Below are positions 1 to 7,373 of a stretch of DNA of 64,000 nucleotides, piece by piece (position 1 is the stretch's first letter; every line of letters begins with the position of its first letter). The DNA comes from Atrina japonica (Eukaryota > Mollusca > Bivalvia > Pterioida > Pinnidae). Made by a program: the position numbers and the translations under genes. The notes under the pieces were generated by a model that worked only from the letters and a program-made list of their open reading frames with translations, did no database searches and was not told where the DNA came from. Location: NCBI GenBank assembly GCA_030159075.1, contig BROG01000480.1, forward strand, positions 496,001 through 560,000, written 5' to 3'.

Positions 1-2
1 TC

Positions 3-1707
3 TATAGAGATAACGTCGATCACGAAACGTACAGCGCGAAATCCATTTCTTGGTTGGATCATGTGGCCGAGAGAGACAACGTCGTCATTCGACACGCTTT
101 GAACGGCGGCGAAATCGATCTACCCGATATCGGTAAAGTCGACGGGTATTGCGAAGACACGAGAACGGTTTACGAATTTCAAGGTTGTTTCTGGCACGGG
201 TGTGAAACGTGTTACACGCGAGACACCGTCAATAACAAGAACCAAATAGACATGAAAACGCTTAGAAAACGAACCGACGTGAAAAACGAGAAAATAAAAC
301 GTGCCGGTTACAATTTAATAGAGGTTTTGGAATGCGGTACAAAAGGTATAAAAAATAAAGAGATTGTAACTCCGTTAAATCCCCGAGATGCCTTTTTCGG
401 CGGTAGAACAAACGTCACCAAGTTAATTTACGATTTCGACGGAAAAGAAAAGGGACGATACGTAGATTTTGTTAGTTTATATACGACGGTTCAGTTTTAT
501 AAGACATACCCGGTCGGACATCCCTCTAAAATATATAATCCCGAACGCGTCGATCGAAATTGGTTGGGATTCATAAAGTATAAAGTCTTCCCGCCTAGAA
601 AATTATATCATCCCGTCTTACCCGTAAAAATGAAATGTGGAAATACCGAAAAACTCTTGTTCCCGCTGTGTAAAACGTGTGCCGAATTACAGATGAAGAC
701 GTGCGAACACACCGACGAACAGAGGTCTTTTGTAGGAACGTGGTGTACTCCCGAGTTATTTAAGGCGTTGGATAAAGGGTATAAGATAGATAAAATTTAC
801 GAAGTTTGGGATTTTCTCTACACCAGCGAAGACACGGATCTTTTCAAAGAATACGTTAGGAACTTTATGAAAATCAAGATGGAAAGTTCCGAATTAAAGG
901 TGGGTCCCGGCACACCTTACGAATCGGAAGAACAGTATAAAAAAATGGTCAATGAACGGTTAGGTATCGACCTGGGTAAAATAGATCATAATCCGGGCAT
1001 GCGTGCGATATCTAAATTATGTCTCAATTCTCTTTGGGGTAAATTTGGTCAAAGAGTTAACATGAAGCAAACTAAATACGTTAACAAACCGAAAGAATTT
1101 TATGACCTATTATTGGACGATAAAATAGATAATTATAAACGACGACATGGTCCAGATGTCTTACGATTTAAAGGGACAATTCGTCGACAAAGGTAAGGAT
1201 GTTAATATCTTCATAGCGTGTTATACGACGGCTCATGCGAGACTCATGTTATACGACGTGTTAGATAAACTCGACGATAGAGTTTTAGGATTTGACACCG
1301 AGAGCGTGTGGTACATAGATCGCGACGACGGGGTCGTCATCGACACCGGTGATATTATGGGGGACTTGACGGACGAATTAAACGGCGATTTTATCAAATC
1401 TTGGTGTGCCACAGGACCTAAATCTTATTCGTACGAAACAAACGCGAGTAAAAAGGTGTGCAAAGTCAAAGCATTTAGTTTGAATTACGAAAATTCTCTT
1501 TACATCAATCTAGACGCGATGACCGACATCGTCAAAGAAACGAGTAAAAGGATTACGACCGTCAGAGAAAACGCCATCACGAGAGATTCTAAAACCAAAC
1601 GAATAGTGAATCGATACCAGGAGAAAGAGTTTACGTTGTGTTACGATAAACGGGTGATAACGGACGAGTACGAAACACTTCCCTACGGGTATAAAAAAAA
1701 TTATTAA
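3..1707 (+). pseudogene. polB: Protein-primed family B DNA polymerase (C-terminal part, frameshifted)
   Basis: The enzyme would replicate the element by protein-primed DNA synthesis. The frame is open to the left edge, so the gene starts outside the window; the first ATG-like codon inside (TTG at 54) is not a real start. Visible segments are a VDGY...EFQGCFWHGC block (~140-210), a motif A region DFVSLYTT (~464-487), motif B KLCLNSLWGKFGQ (~1012-1053) and motif C FDTESVWY (~1291-1314). The end resembles the usual Polinton C terminus (DKRVI...LPYGYK). A frameshift at about 1,135-1,150 moves the palm/thumb part to another frame. Two departures from the family pattern stand out: SLYTT instead of SLYP in motif A, and DTES instead of DTDS in motif C. 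The stop at 1705-1707 faces the integrase stop 7 bp away. Confidence 0.92.
1328..1490 (+). repeat. 163-bp inverted repeat, source copy inside polB
   Basis: This part of the polymerase gene recurs in reverse orientation at 12,248-12,410 with only two mismatches (161/163). It encodes the conserved LTDEL...GPKSYSY...KVCKVKAFSLNY block just after motif C, which belongs to polymerases. It is therefore the donor and the distal copy the acceptor. Confidence 0.95.
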
Positions 1708-1716
1708 TAAATTTTT
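1696..1716. terminator. Hairpin between convergent polB and integrase genes
   Basis: A 7-bp perfect stem (1696-1702 with 1710-1716) and a 7-base loop cover both stop codons of the facing genes. The stem is A/T only. Use as a bidirectional 3'-end signal is inferred from position and from similar hairpins at two other convergent junctions. Confidence 0.45.
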
Positions 1717-2559
1717 AATCGACGACCAATAATTCCTCTCGGACGAAAGTTCTTTGCGGCGCCGGTTCCTTGAGATAATACATGTCGATACCCTGCATTC
1801 TAAAATGTCTATCTATTTCGTGTTTATCGACACTCCAGATGGGATCGGTGGCTCTTTTTTTTACCGCCTTCCAATTCAACCGGTTGATACAGATATCTTA
1901 CTTTCGAAAAAGGGCTGATGGGCGGTTGAACTTTATCGACGGGTTCTACCTTTTCGGGCGGGTTGGTTTCTTCGTTAATCGTTTTTACGACTTCCGGTAA
2001 CCGTTTTACCCATTCTCTGTTTCTGTCCTTAGATTTCATCTCTTGATCGTATTGATAGCTAAACAGCTGTTCTCCCAACGTTCTATTTAATCGTTCGGCG
2101 ATGGCCCCTTCTTATTCTCACGGCGTGTTTAGACATGAGTTTGGAGACGGCCCCCATGAATTCGCGACCGGGATCGACTTGTAATAATTTCGGAAACGTT
2201 AAACGTCTTTTGTGAATTTTTTCGAAAGCGTCGGCCACTTCTTTACTGTCTTTGCTCGTCAACGGTTCCGCTTCTTTGTGTCGAGTGCCCACGTCGACCA
2301 ACGTTAACGCGTATTTATACGTTTTTCTACCCACTTTATCGTGTGGTAAAAACAACAGATCGGCCTGGTGAGTGTCGTTTTCTTTCGCGTTTTCGAATTT
2401 GGGTCGCACGATTTTCTTGGGTGCGGGTAGATAGATTTGCCACACGTCTTGTTTTTTCAGGAAGTCGAACGCTTCCTTTTCGCCGAAGTTAGCCGCTTTG
2501 GCCAATTTCTTGATGGCAGCCTTTCCTTTCCAATAGTGTTTGTAATAGATCTCTTCCAT
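1715..2559 (-). pseudogene. INT: Retroviral-like integrase (rve/DDE), broken by a small deletion and a frameshift
   Basis: Integrase inserts the element into the chromosome. From the ATG at 2557-2559, an N-terminal helical part is followed by the catalytic core. The first Asp lies in THQADLLFL and the second in LQVDPGREF; the Glu lies in AIAERLNRTL, in another frame. The C terminus (ATDPIW...FVREELLVVD) is typical of Polinton integrases and is in a further frame. Break 1, near 2,100-2,106, leaves only about 25 residues between the second Asp and the Glu instead of about 35, so roughly 29 bases seem deleted after IRRG. Break 2 is in the 8-base T/A run near 1,853-1,862. The gene starts 6 bp after the stop of its upstream neighbour and runs tail to tail with polB. 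Confidence 0.9.
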
Positions 2560-2565
2560 TTTACT

Positions 2566-2965
2566 TTATGCGACATATTTTTTTACGCCATAGAATACTA
2601 ATCCCGTTCCCATCAACACGAAGAGGATTTCTTTATCCTTTTGCTCTTCGGAGGGTTGATAAAAATCGCTCAATGTCGGTTCGGGAGACATCTCCTCTTC
2701 TCCCATCATCTGCGAGTAGAGAGACATGGCGGCGTCTACTTCTTTATAGGTGTATAACGCGTGTCCTTCTTTTTTCAATCTCTCGTTTAAAAAGTCTAAT
2801 CGTTTCGTGCGTTTGTGATTCCATTCGTCTCTGGCCTTGGTCAGTTTTTCCATCGCTTCGTCGTGTCTTTTTTGCTCGTCGTGATTCGAAAATAAAAAAT
2901 TGCGATCCGGAAAACGCCAGGGCGTTGACCAATGCACCACCCACCATCATCGCTATCGTTGCCAT
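2566..2965 (-). pseudogene. Conserved Polinton protein with N-terminal hydrophobic segment and coiled coil, frameshifted
   Basis: The start MATIAMMVGGALVNALAF at 2965 is a hydrophobic or signal-anchor-like segment. After a frameshift at the A-run near 2,890-2,897, the frame continues with a charged helical stretch (EKLTKARDEWNHKRTKRLDF), the sequence PTLSDFYQPSEEQKD and a C-terminal hydrophobic helix (ILFVLMGTGLVFYG). I recognise the same layout from small Polinton proteins of unknown function in other invertebrates; this is from memory. A small membrane-associated virion protein is an inference. The start follows CTATATAAAAAA on the coding strand, and the stop is 6 bp before the integrase ATG. 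Confidence 0.75.
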
Positions 2966-2987
2966 TTTTTTATATAGAGGTTTTATT

Positions 2988-3212
2988 TTATTTCATGATA
3001 TCGGCGGGAATGATTCCCTTTTTGACCAACATGTCCTTGGTGTAATTGGCGAGAGCAAACTCGAGAAGGATCATCCCGAAATCCTTTGGATCTAAATCCA
3101 TCTTAGGTACAGGCATCTTTAAAAACTTCTTGGAGAGTTGCGCGTATCCGATGGCAATTCCCGTATTGACGGCTGCGTGATACGCGGTGTTGACCAAATC
3201 TTTTTCACTCAT
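2988..3212 (-). CDS. Small conserved Polinton protein, 74 aa, intact
   Basis: The protein begins MSEKDLVNTAYHAAVNTG and ends with a GIIPADIMK tail. It has two moderately hydrophobic stretches (residues ~13-28 and ~43-60). The family is familiar to me from Polintons and adintovirus-like contigs, without a known function; a small membrane protein is possible. ATG follows TATTAAAAAAGA, the start motif shared along this element. Its N-terminal codons are partly duplicated upstream at about 3,365-3,407, fused to a piece of the neighbouring gene. Confidence 0.8.
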   Translation of the reverse strand: MSEKDLVNTAYHAAVNTGIAIGYAQLSKKFLKMPVPKMDLDPKDFGMILLEFALANYTKDMLVKKGIIPADIMK

Positions 3213-3435
3213 TCTTTTTTAATACGTGAGAAAATTATTTATAACATTTCAAGGGTGTTGGGTTTTGGAATTACTGGGGGGTTTTATGTAGTCCACACGC
3301 TAGCCATTTCCAGCTATCGTTGCTAATAGCATTGCCATCGTTGCTATTACCATTGCTATTACCAATGCCATATTGACGGCGGTGTTGACCAAATTTGTTT
3401 CGCACATTCTTTTTTTTAATAAGAGAGAAAATTAT
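3213..3435 (-). repeat. Rearranged partial duplication of the two flanking genes, with chimeric 35-codon ORF
   Basis: The block contains a second copy of the sequence around the stop of the Asn/Ser-rich gene (3,232-3,262 resembles 3,425-3,463), then part of that gene's SN-repeat region (3,290-3,395 resembles 3,590-3,700), then a degenerate copy of the start of the MSEKDLVN gene with its promoter (3,365-3,420). The last two form a continuous ORF at 3,300-3,407 starting MCETNLVNTAVNMA. It reads the duplicated SN region in a different frame and so is probably meaningless. Confidence 0.75.
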
Positions 3436-3789
3436 TTATAACATTTCATGAGCGGTGGGTTTTGGAGGTTGAATTACTTTGGGTTCTGGTGAAACTACTG
3501 GGGCTGGAATTACTTTGGGTTCTGGTGGAATTACTAGGGTCGGAATTACTTTGGGTTCTGTTTTTATGTAGACCAGAAATCCAACAACCGCGAGTCCACC
3601 AGCTAGCCATTTCCAGCTATCGTTACTAATAGCATTGCCATCGTTGCTATCAACATAGCTATTAGCATTGCTATCGTTGCTATTAGCATTGCTATTCCAT
3701 CTACGTTTGGCACCCTTCTTCCCCGCTTCCTGGCGTTTTGGATTCTTCTTCTTTATTTCCGTCGTCTCTATTAATTCCTCCGGATTCAT
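3436..3789 (-). CDS. Asn/Ser-rich, Pro-rich single-pass membrane protein
   Basis: A basic N terminus (KKKNPKRQEAGKKGAKRRW) is followed by a low-complexity SNANSNDSNAN tract (residues ~32-58). Next come one transmembrane helix (WLAGGLAVVGFLVYI, ~60-74) and three EPKVIP/PAPV-type repeats (~78-108). The DNA coding for the SN tract is itself repetitive (GCTATTAGCATTGCTATC-like units) and gave rise to the duplication next door. The gene overlaps the 3' part of the next gene on the same strand by about 90 bp in a different frame. Function is unknown; a basic membrane protein of the particle would fit. Coding is plausible because the start has the usual AT-rich leader (TTATAGAAAAACACGATG). Confidence 0.65.
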   Translation of the reverse strand: MNPEELIETTEIKKKNPKRQEAGKKGAKRRWNSNANSNDSNANSYVDSNDGNAISNDSWKWLAGGLAVVGFLVYIKTEPKVIPTLVIPPEPKVIPAPVVSPEPKVIQPPKPTAHEML

Positions 3790-4237
3790 CGTGTTTTTCT
3801 ATAACGTCAGATTTTTTAAATCTGATAATTTGACGGCTAGTCGTGGCGGCTATACTGAGAGGTGCTAAATACGCACCGTATTTGTAATATAAACTACAAC
3901 ACACTTCGCCGATGGCTGCGTCCAAGAAGGGGTCTTCGTTCAAATCCTCGATCAGTTTGGGTTCGTCTTTGATGTCGAAAAAATATTTAAGTCCTTGCGA
4001 ATACAGACAGATGACGGAATTTGCTATCGATTTGGCCATGCGCATGTTGAGTCGAGTGTGTAACAGACGACTCAGGGTTTCGATCTCCTTGTCGTTCATC
4101 TTTTCCAATTCGGAAGGCGTGACGTCTTTTCCTAGAAAATGACGCGCACGTCCGGAACCGACGATGGTCGATAATCTGTCTTTGGGCGATATATCTTTGT
4201 CGGGTATATCGTTCGCTAATACCTCGTCTGCATTCAT
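3701..4237 (-). CDS. Conserved hypothetical Polinton protein, 178 aa
   Basis: I chose the ATG at 4,235-4,237 because it follows TCTCTATTAAAAAC, the motif before other starts here; an upstream in-frame ATG at 4,321 would run through the palindrome. The protein is mostly helical. A DKDISPKDRLSTIVGSGRARHFLGK segment (~10-36) is followed by LSRLLHTRLNMRMAKSIAN and a hydrophobic YGAYLAPLSIAATTSRQII stretch near the C terminus. The last ~30 residues are acidic and low in complexity. No family was recognised with certainty. It overlaps the downstream membrane-protein gene by about 90 bp. Confidence 0.65.
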   Translation of the reverse strand: MNADEVLANDIPDKDISPKDRLSTIVGSGRARHFLGKDVTPSELEKMNDKEIETLSRLLHTRLNMRMAKSIANSVICLYSQGLKYFFDIKDEPKLIEDLNEDPFLDAAIGEVCCSLYYKYGAYLAPLSIAATTSRQIIRFKKSDVIEKHDESGGINRDDGNKEEESKTPGSGEEGCQT

Positions 4238-4263
4238 GTTTTTAATAGAGATACATTTTTTTA

Positions 4264-4293
4264 TATTTTGTAAAAAATATTTTTTACAAAATA
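4264..4293. terminator. 30-bp perfect A/T palindrome between two minus-strand genes
   Basis: Bases 4264-4278 and 4279-4293 are perfect reverse complements (TATTTTGTAAAAAAT and its complement). It sits downstream of the ssDNA-binding-like gene (stop at 4,328) and just before the promoter-like leader of the next gene. An RNA 3'-end hairpin is the simplest reading; a replication or protein-binding palindrome is also possible. Confidence 0.5.
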
Positions 4294-4327
4294 ATTCTGT
4301 ATCGGAATCTAAGTCAGTCAAACATTT

Positions 4328-5006
4328 TTATTCTGTATCGGAATCTGAGTCCAAGTCTTCTTGACACTCGGCCAAATCCGGTAGACGCTCACGGTCAAAC
4401 ATTTTGATGACGATTACCTGGTCTAAAATGGATACGCCGGTATTGCTGACATAAACGCTTTCTATATGTAAAGATCCAATTGCCAAACATCGTTTTTTCG
4501 CGTAATTGAGTGGATCGGTTTCAACGAGTCGGTTTTTATCTTTCGGGTCGTCATCTGTTCTCTTTCTATAAAAAATAGGTTTTATTTTTTTATCTTTATC
4601 GATTTTCACTTCGGGTATATAAGAAGATTCCGCTTTTATTTTTTTTGACAATAGTTATATCATTGGTATCAACGGGGATTTTCGACCTCCTTTTTTCAAT
4701 TCCGGTGCGAGTTCATCATCTATTTTCGTTCTTAAAAAGACCGTAATTTTTTCAAACATGTCGGCAAACTCTTTTTCACATTTAAAATTCATAGAATAAT
4801 CGCGTAACTTTTCAGTAGAAGCGTCCTTATTTTCCCACAATCCGGACGATTCCGTTTTTGGGAGTGCGTATAACTAACGGTTTCACACCGTCCGAATACT
4901 TATACTCGATGTAAACTTTTTGATAAAGTACTGGTTTCGTAGCCACATAATGGTTTCCAATTCTTAAATTGTTTACGTCAAAGTTCTCAATTGTCACAAA
5001 GGCCAT
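4328..5006 (-). pseudogene. Putative ssDNA-binding-like protein, copy 1 (frameshift plus in-frame stop)
   Basis: The start MAFVTIENFDVNNLRIG at 5,006 leads to VKPLVIRTPKNG. A frameshift near 4,830-4,838 then moves to the frame with YSMNFKCEKEFADMFEKITVFL. An in-frame TAA at 4,655-4,657 is followed in the same frame by the C-terminal part PLNYAKKRC...GVSILDQVIVIK and an acidic tail (EDLDSDSDTE). It aligns almost without gaps to the gene at 11,812-12,588: MA....(F/Y)D.N.LR, PL.I.TP, PL.Y..K.C and an acidic end. The PLxIxTP core and acidic tail recall ssDNA-binding proteins of large DNA viruses, but that is a tentative memory-based match. ATG is preceded by TTATAAAAAAGAAAAC. Confidence 0.7.
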
Positions 5007-5054
5007 GTTTTCTTTTTTATAACGAAAAATTTTATCTTAGTCAATTTTATTTTT

Positions 5055-5207
5055 TCAAAAGGATCGTAAAATTTTTCTTAACCATTTTTCCGTTCTGTGA
5101 TAACGTTCTAAACGTAAAATATATAATATCGTGGATAATATTATCAAAAACCATAAAACGATAAACGACAACAACACGAACAATACTATCTCGGTAAAAC
5201 GTTTCAT
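5055..5207 (-). CDS. Small single-pass membrane protein, 50 aa
   Basis: ATG at 5,205-5,207 opens a 50-codon frame ending TGA at 5,055-5,057. After MKRFTE, a hydrophobic helix of about 25 residues (IVLFVLLSFIVLWFLIILST) leads to a basic tail (RLERYHRTEKWLRKILRSF). This is the classic layout of a tiny type II or tail-out membrane protein. The start follows TTTTTTTACGTTAAGAA. No family was recognised; it sits in the otherwise empty gap between the ssDNA-binding-like gene and the divergent zinc-protein gene. Confidence 0.6.
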   Translation of the reverse strand: MKRFTEIVLFVLLSFIVLWFLIILSTILYILRLERYHRTEKWLRKILRSF

Positions 5208-5261
5208 TTCTTAACGTAAAAAAATTGTTAAATGGTTTAAAATATATATATATAAATAAAA
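5208..5261. promoter_or_regulatory. Divergent A/T-rich promoter region
   Basis: The spacer between the minus-strand small membrane protein and the plus-strand zinc-protein region is nearly all A/T (TTTAAAATATATATATATAAATAAAA). It presumably drives both directions; this is inferred from position and composition only. Confidence 0.4.
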
Positions 5262-5359
5262 ATGTATATTTTACTGGACAACGTGTTTAACGAACGCGGA
5301 GTAAAACAGATTTTAAAGAATGATGACATACAGTGTCAACAGTTAACGACCAAGTATTA

Positions 5360-5662
5360 ATGTATTGGCCCGAAGACGAACTAACGTGTCAAATGCCGCG
5401 CATGCGTAGAAAATACCCGTGTAAACATCCGGTCATCTCGAACTCGTTGTTTTGTAGCATTCATCATAACTACGTGAAAGAGCGAGGTATCGATACGTTG
5501 AAATATTGCACCTCTTGTCGAAAATGGATGACAATAGTACTAAATACGAAAACGTGTTATGCGTGCGGTGGAAAAGAACGCGCAGACGAATGGCATAAAA
5601 CGCATAAAAGGTCAGAGAGAAGACGCGGACGTCCTAAAAAAAAAAAACCGACGATTTTTTAA
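5360..5662 (+). CDS. Cys/His-rich putative zinc-binding protein, copy 1
   Basis: The frame opens at 5,327 and has a GTG at 5,333 and the first ATG at 5,360 (MYWPEDELTCQMP). Cys and His residues occur as CQMP, YPC, FCSIHH, YCTSC..W and CYACGG. These form two likely zinc sites, followed by a Lys/Arg-rich tail (KRSERRRGRPKKKKP). The same pattern, CQ.P...C...FC..HH.Y.K....LK.C.SC..WM....C.AC, is in the minus-strand gene at 11,479-11,775, so the two are paralogues. A short ORF at 5,262-5,360 in another frame (MYILLDNVFNERGV..) may be a relic of a longer 5' part. A regulatory or nucleic-acid-binding role is an inference from the zinc sites and basic tail. Confidence 0.75.
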   Translation: MYWPEDELTCQMPRMRRKYPCKHPVISNSLFCSIHHNYVKERGIDTLKYCTSCRKWMTIVLNTKTCYACGGKERADEWHKTHKRSERRRGRPKKKKPTIF

Positions 5663-5684
5663 AATATAGTTTGTCTTAAAAATC
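5653..5684. terminator. Hairpin between convergent genes
   Basis: GATTTTTTAA (5,653-5,662) pairs with TTAAAAATC (5,676-5,684) with one bulged T, across a 13-base loop. It covers the stop of the plus-strand zinc protein and lies just before the stop of the minus-strand neighbour. Confidence 0.4.
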
Positions 5685-5689
5685 TATAG

Positions 5690-6259
5690 TTATCGCGAAG
5701 TGGATTTGTTTACGAGGTCTTGGAGCTGCTTGCGTAAATCCTCCGTCTCTTTGTCCGACTCCTTTTTTAGGACCTTGTGGGTAGAATAGAGTTTGTCTTT
5801 CATCTCGCGATACTTGGTCAACTCGTGGGATACGGTGGCAAATTCTTCGTCCGAGATCTTTCCGTCCTCGAGAGCTCGACTCACCAGATCCGATATCGAA
5901 TTAAGTTTACTCTCCGCGAGTTTGGTGATCTTGAGGTGTTTTTCCGATTTTTTCAGCAGTAATCGTCTTATCCCTTTCATGGCCAACCCCATCGAACCTA
6001 CGGTCAAGGCTATAATTTGGAGAGGTAATCCTGCGATGGGAACGAGAAATCCAAGTCCGCCGACGACGATGCCTCCCGAGATGAGAGCCGCGTCGACACC
6101 GTCTGCGGTGTTCACCGTTCGTTTATACTTTTTATGGATGCTCTTCCGCGTTTCTATCTCTCGACGAAACGTCTGTTCGATCTCGCCGATTCGTTTTAAA
6201 CGATATTGTTGCGGATCGCTTTCTATTAGTTCTAATGGTGGATATATGTTTTTACTCAT
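5690..6259 (-). CDS. Conserved Polinton protein with central hydrophobic helices, 189 aa, intact
   Basis: The N terminus YPPLELIESDPQQYRLKRIGEIEQTF is followed by a basic helix (KSIHKKYKRT) and a long Gly/Ala/Ile-rich hydrophobic region (LISGGIVVGGLGFLVPIAGLP and on to GLAMKGI, residues ~58-95). A helical C-terminal half includes SLVSRAL-like ISDLVSRALEDGKISDEEFATV. I recognise this architecture as common in Polintons, where it remains functionally unassigned. A membrane-active or internal virion protein is an inference. The ATG follows CGTATAAAAAAAGAG. No frame disruption is visible. Confidence 0.8.
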   Translation of the reverse strand: MSKNIYPPLELIESDPQQYRLKRIGEIEQTFRREIETRKSIHKKYKRTVNTADGVDAALISGGIVVGGLGFLVPIAGLPLQIIALTVGSMGLAMKGIRRLLLKKSEKHLKITKLAESKLNSISDLVSRALEDGKISDEEFATVSHELTKYREMKDKLYSTHKVLKKESDKETEDLRKQLQDLVNKSTSR

Positions 6260-6285
6260 CTCTTTTTTTTATACGCGAAAATTTT

Positions 6286-6669
6286 TTATATGTCTAATAC
6301 GACGACGCCGTTGACGGTCCCCGATTTCGACCCTTTATTCACTCCAAAATTTAGAACGTCGCCCGATGTCACCCGTAACGGAGGATTCAACGTGACGATG
6401 TCGCCGTTTTTCGTTTGATGGGTCGTTTGTTCGACGTCGTTCAAGATTAACGTCACGTCTAATTCTCCCAAGAGTCCGAGACGAAAGACGTGACCGTCGA
6501 ATAACATCTTCATGCCCAGCGACGGTCTGATTCTTCCGTTGTTATTCACGTCGAATTGGAACGTGTTCATGATGCGGCGGTTTTTGGTCAACATGTTGAC
6601 CTCTTCTTTAATGTCTTCCAAGAGTTCTTCTCTTTCTAAGTCGTCGTAATAGAATCCCGATCTAGACAT
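6286..6669 (-). CDS. Conserved small Polinton protein, 127 aa, intact
   Basis: A charged helical N terminus (FYYDDLEREELLEDIKEEVNML) is followed by a beta-rich C-terminal half with Gly/Asn turns (RPSLGMKMLFDGHVFRLGLL, TLNPPLRVTSGDVLNFGVN, GTVNGVVVLDI). No hydrophobic segment is seen. A short helix plus small beta domain would fit a virion cement or minor structural protein, but function is unknown. The start follows AATAATAAAAAAGG, which overlaps the stop of the upstream gene (6,679-6,681). Confidence 0.75.
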   Translation of the reverse strand: MSRSGFYYDDLEREELLEDIKEEVNMLTKNRRIMNTFQFDVNNNGRIRPSLGMKMLFDGHVFRLGLLGELDVTLILNDVEQTTHQTKNGDIVTLNPPLRVTSGDVLNFGVNKGSKSGTVNGVVVLDI

Positions 6670-6678
6670 CCTTTTTTA

Positions 6679-7336
6679 TTATTTAGAACTAATTTTCTTA
6701 AACTCTAAGAGCACGTGATTGTCGACGGGGTTTCCGTTCTCGTCTTTTAGGGTTATCGTTAATTCCGAGATGCGATCGCGTTTCAACTTTAAGAAAACGG
6801 GGCGTTCGACGTTTTCGACATACAACTCGGAAAATTTCACGTTGGGGCACGGCAGGAATTTGACGATGTCGTTCGACCTCCCGTCTTTGAACGTGTCTCC
6901 CTCGCAAGTTCTTCGAGATGAACGTTAAGTAGTTCCACCGGTTGCAGGTTTATGCTATTTGTCGGGTAGATGGTCCCGACGAGAGAAACGTTTTCGCCGA
7001 TTCCGAGAATCTTGGTGAGTTCCGGAGGAAGCTGCAACAAGTAGACTTTTTACCGTCGAGTCTTACTATCATCGTGGTTTTGTCCAATACTATTTTCTCG
7101 AGATGTTTAATGAGAATTCGTTGTATGTCTTTGAACATGTACGATCCGGCGTGCATGGTTTGGATTCTCGGTCTGTCACTACCTTTGGCGTGTTGTATCT
7201 CGACGTCTTTTTTTATGTTGGACAGACCGTTCCAAAAATGGACGGATTTTACGCCCACGCGCCACTCGTCGTTCGCGTTGTCGATGTATCGAGATAGTTT
7301 CACGGGTTTGCCGATTTCCGTCACGAAATGAAACAT
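6679..7336 (-). pseudogene. Putative minor capsid (penton-like) protein, two frameshifts
   Basis: The ATG at 7,334-7,336 opens MFHFVTEIGKPVKLSRYI...EWRVGVKSVHFWNGLSNI. A frameshift in the A-run near 7,040-7,046 moves to a frame reading LQLPPELTKILGIGENVSL and PVELLNVHLEEL. A second shift near 6,893-6,905 leads to the C terminus KFSELYVENVERPVF...ISELTITLKDENGNPVD..., ending at 6,679-6,681. The layout 'W.VGL..I.FWN' at the start and 'I.I.L.DE.G.PV' at the end matches a family that accompanies capsid genes in Polintons. I assign it to the minor capsid with moderate confidence from memory. It is divergent from the 7,374 gene with a 37-bp spacer. Confidence 0.6.
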
Positions 7337-7373
7337 GTCTTTTTATATAACTATTTTAAATCTTAACTAAAAG
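7337..7373. promoter_or_regulatory. 37-bp divergent promoter
   Basis: The spacer between divergent starts contains TATATAAAAAGAC reading left and TAACTAAAAG reading right, the same A-run leader seen before most genes of the element. Confidence 0.45.
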
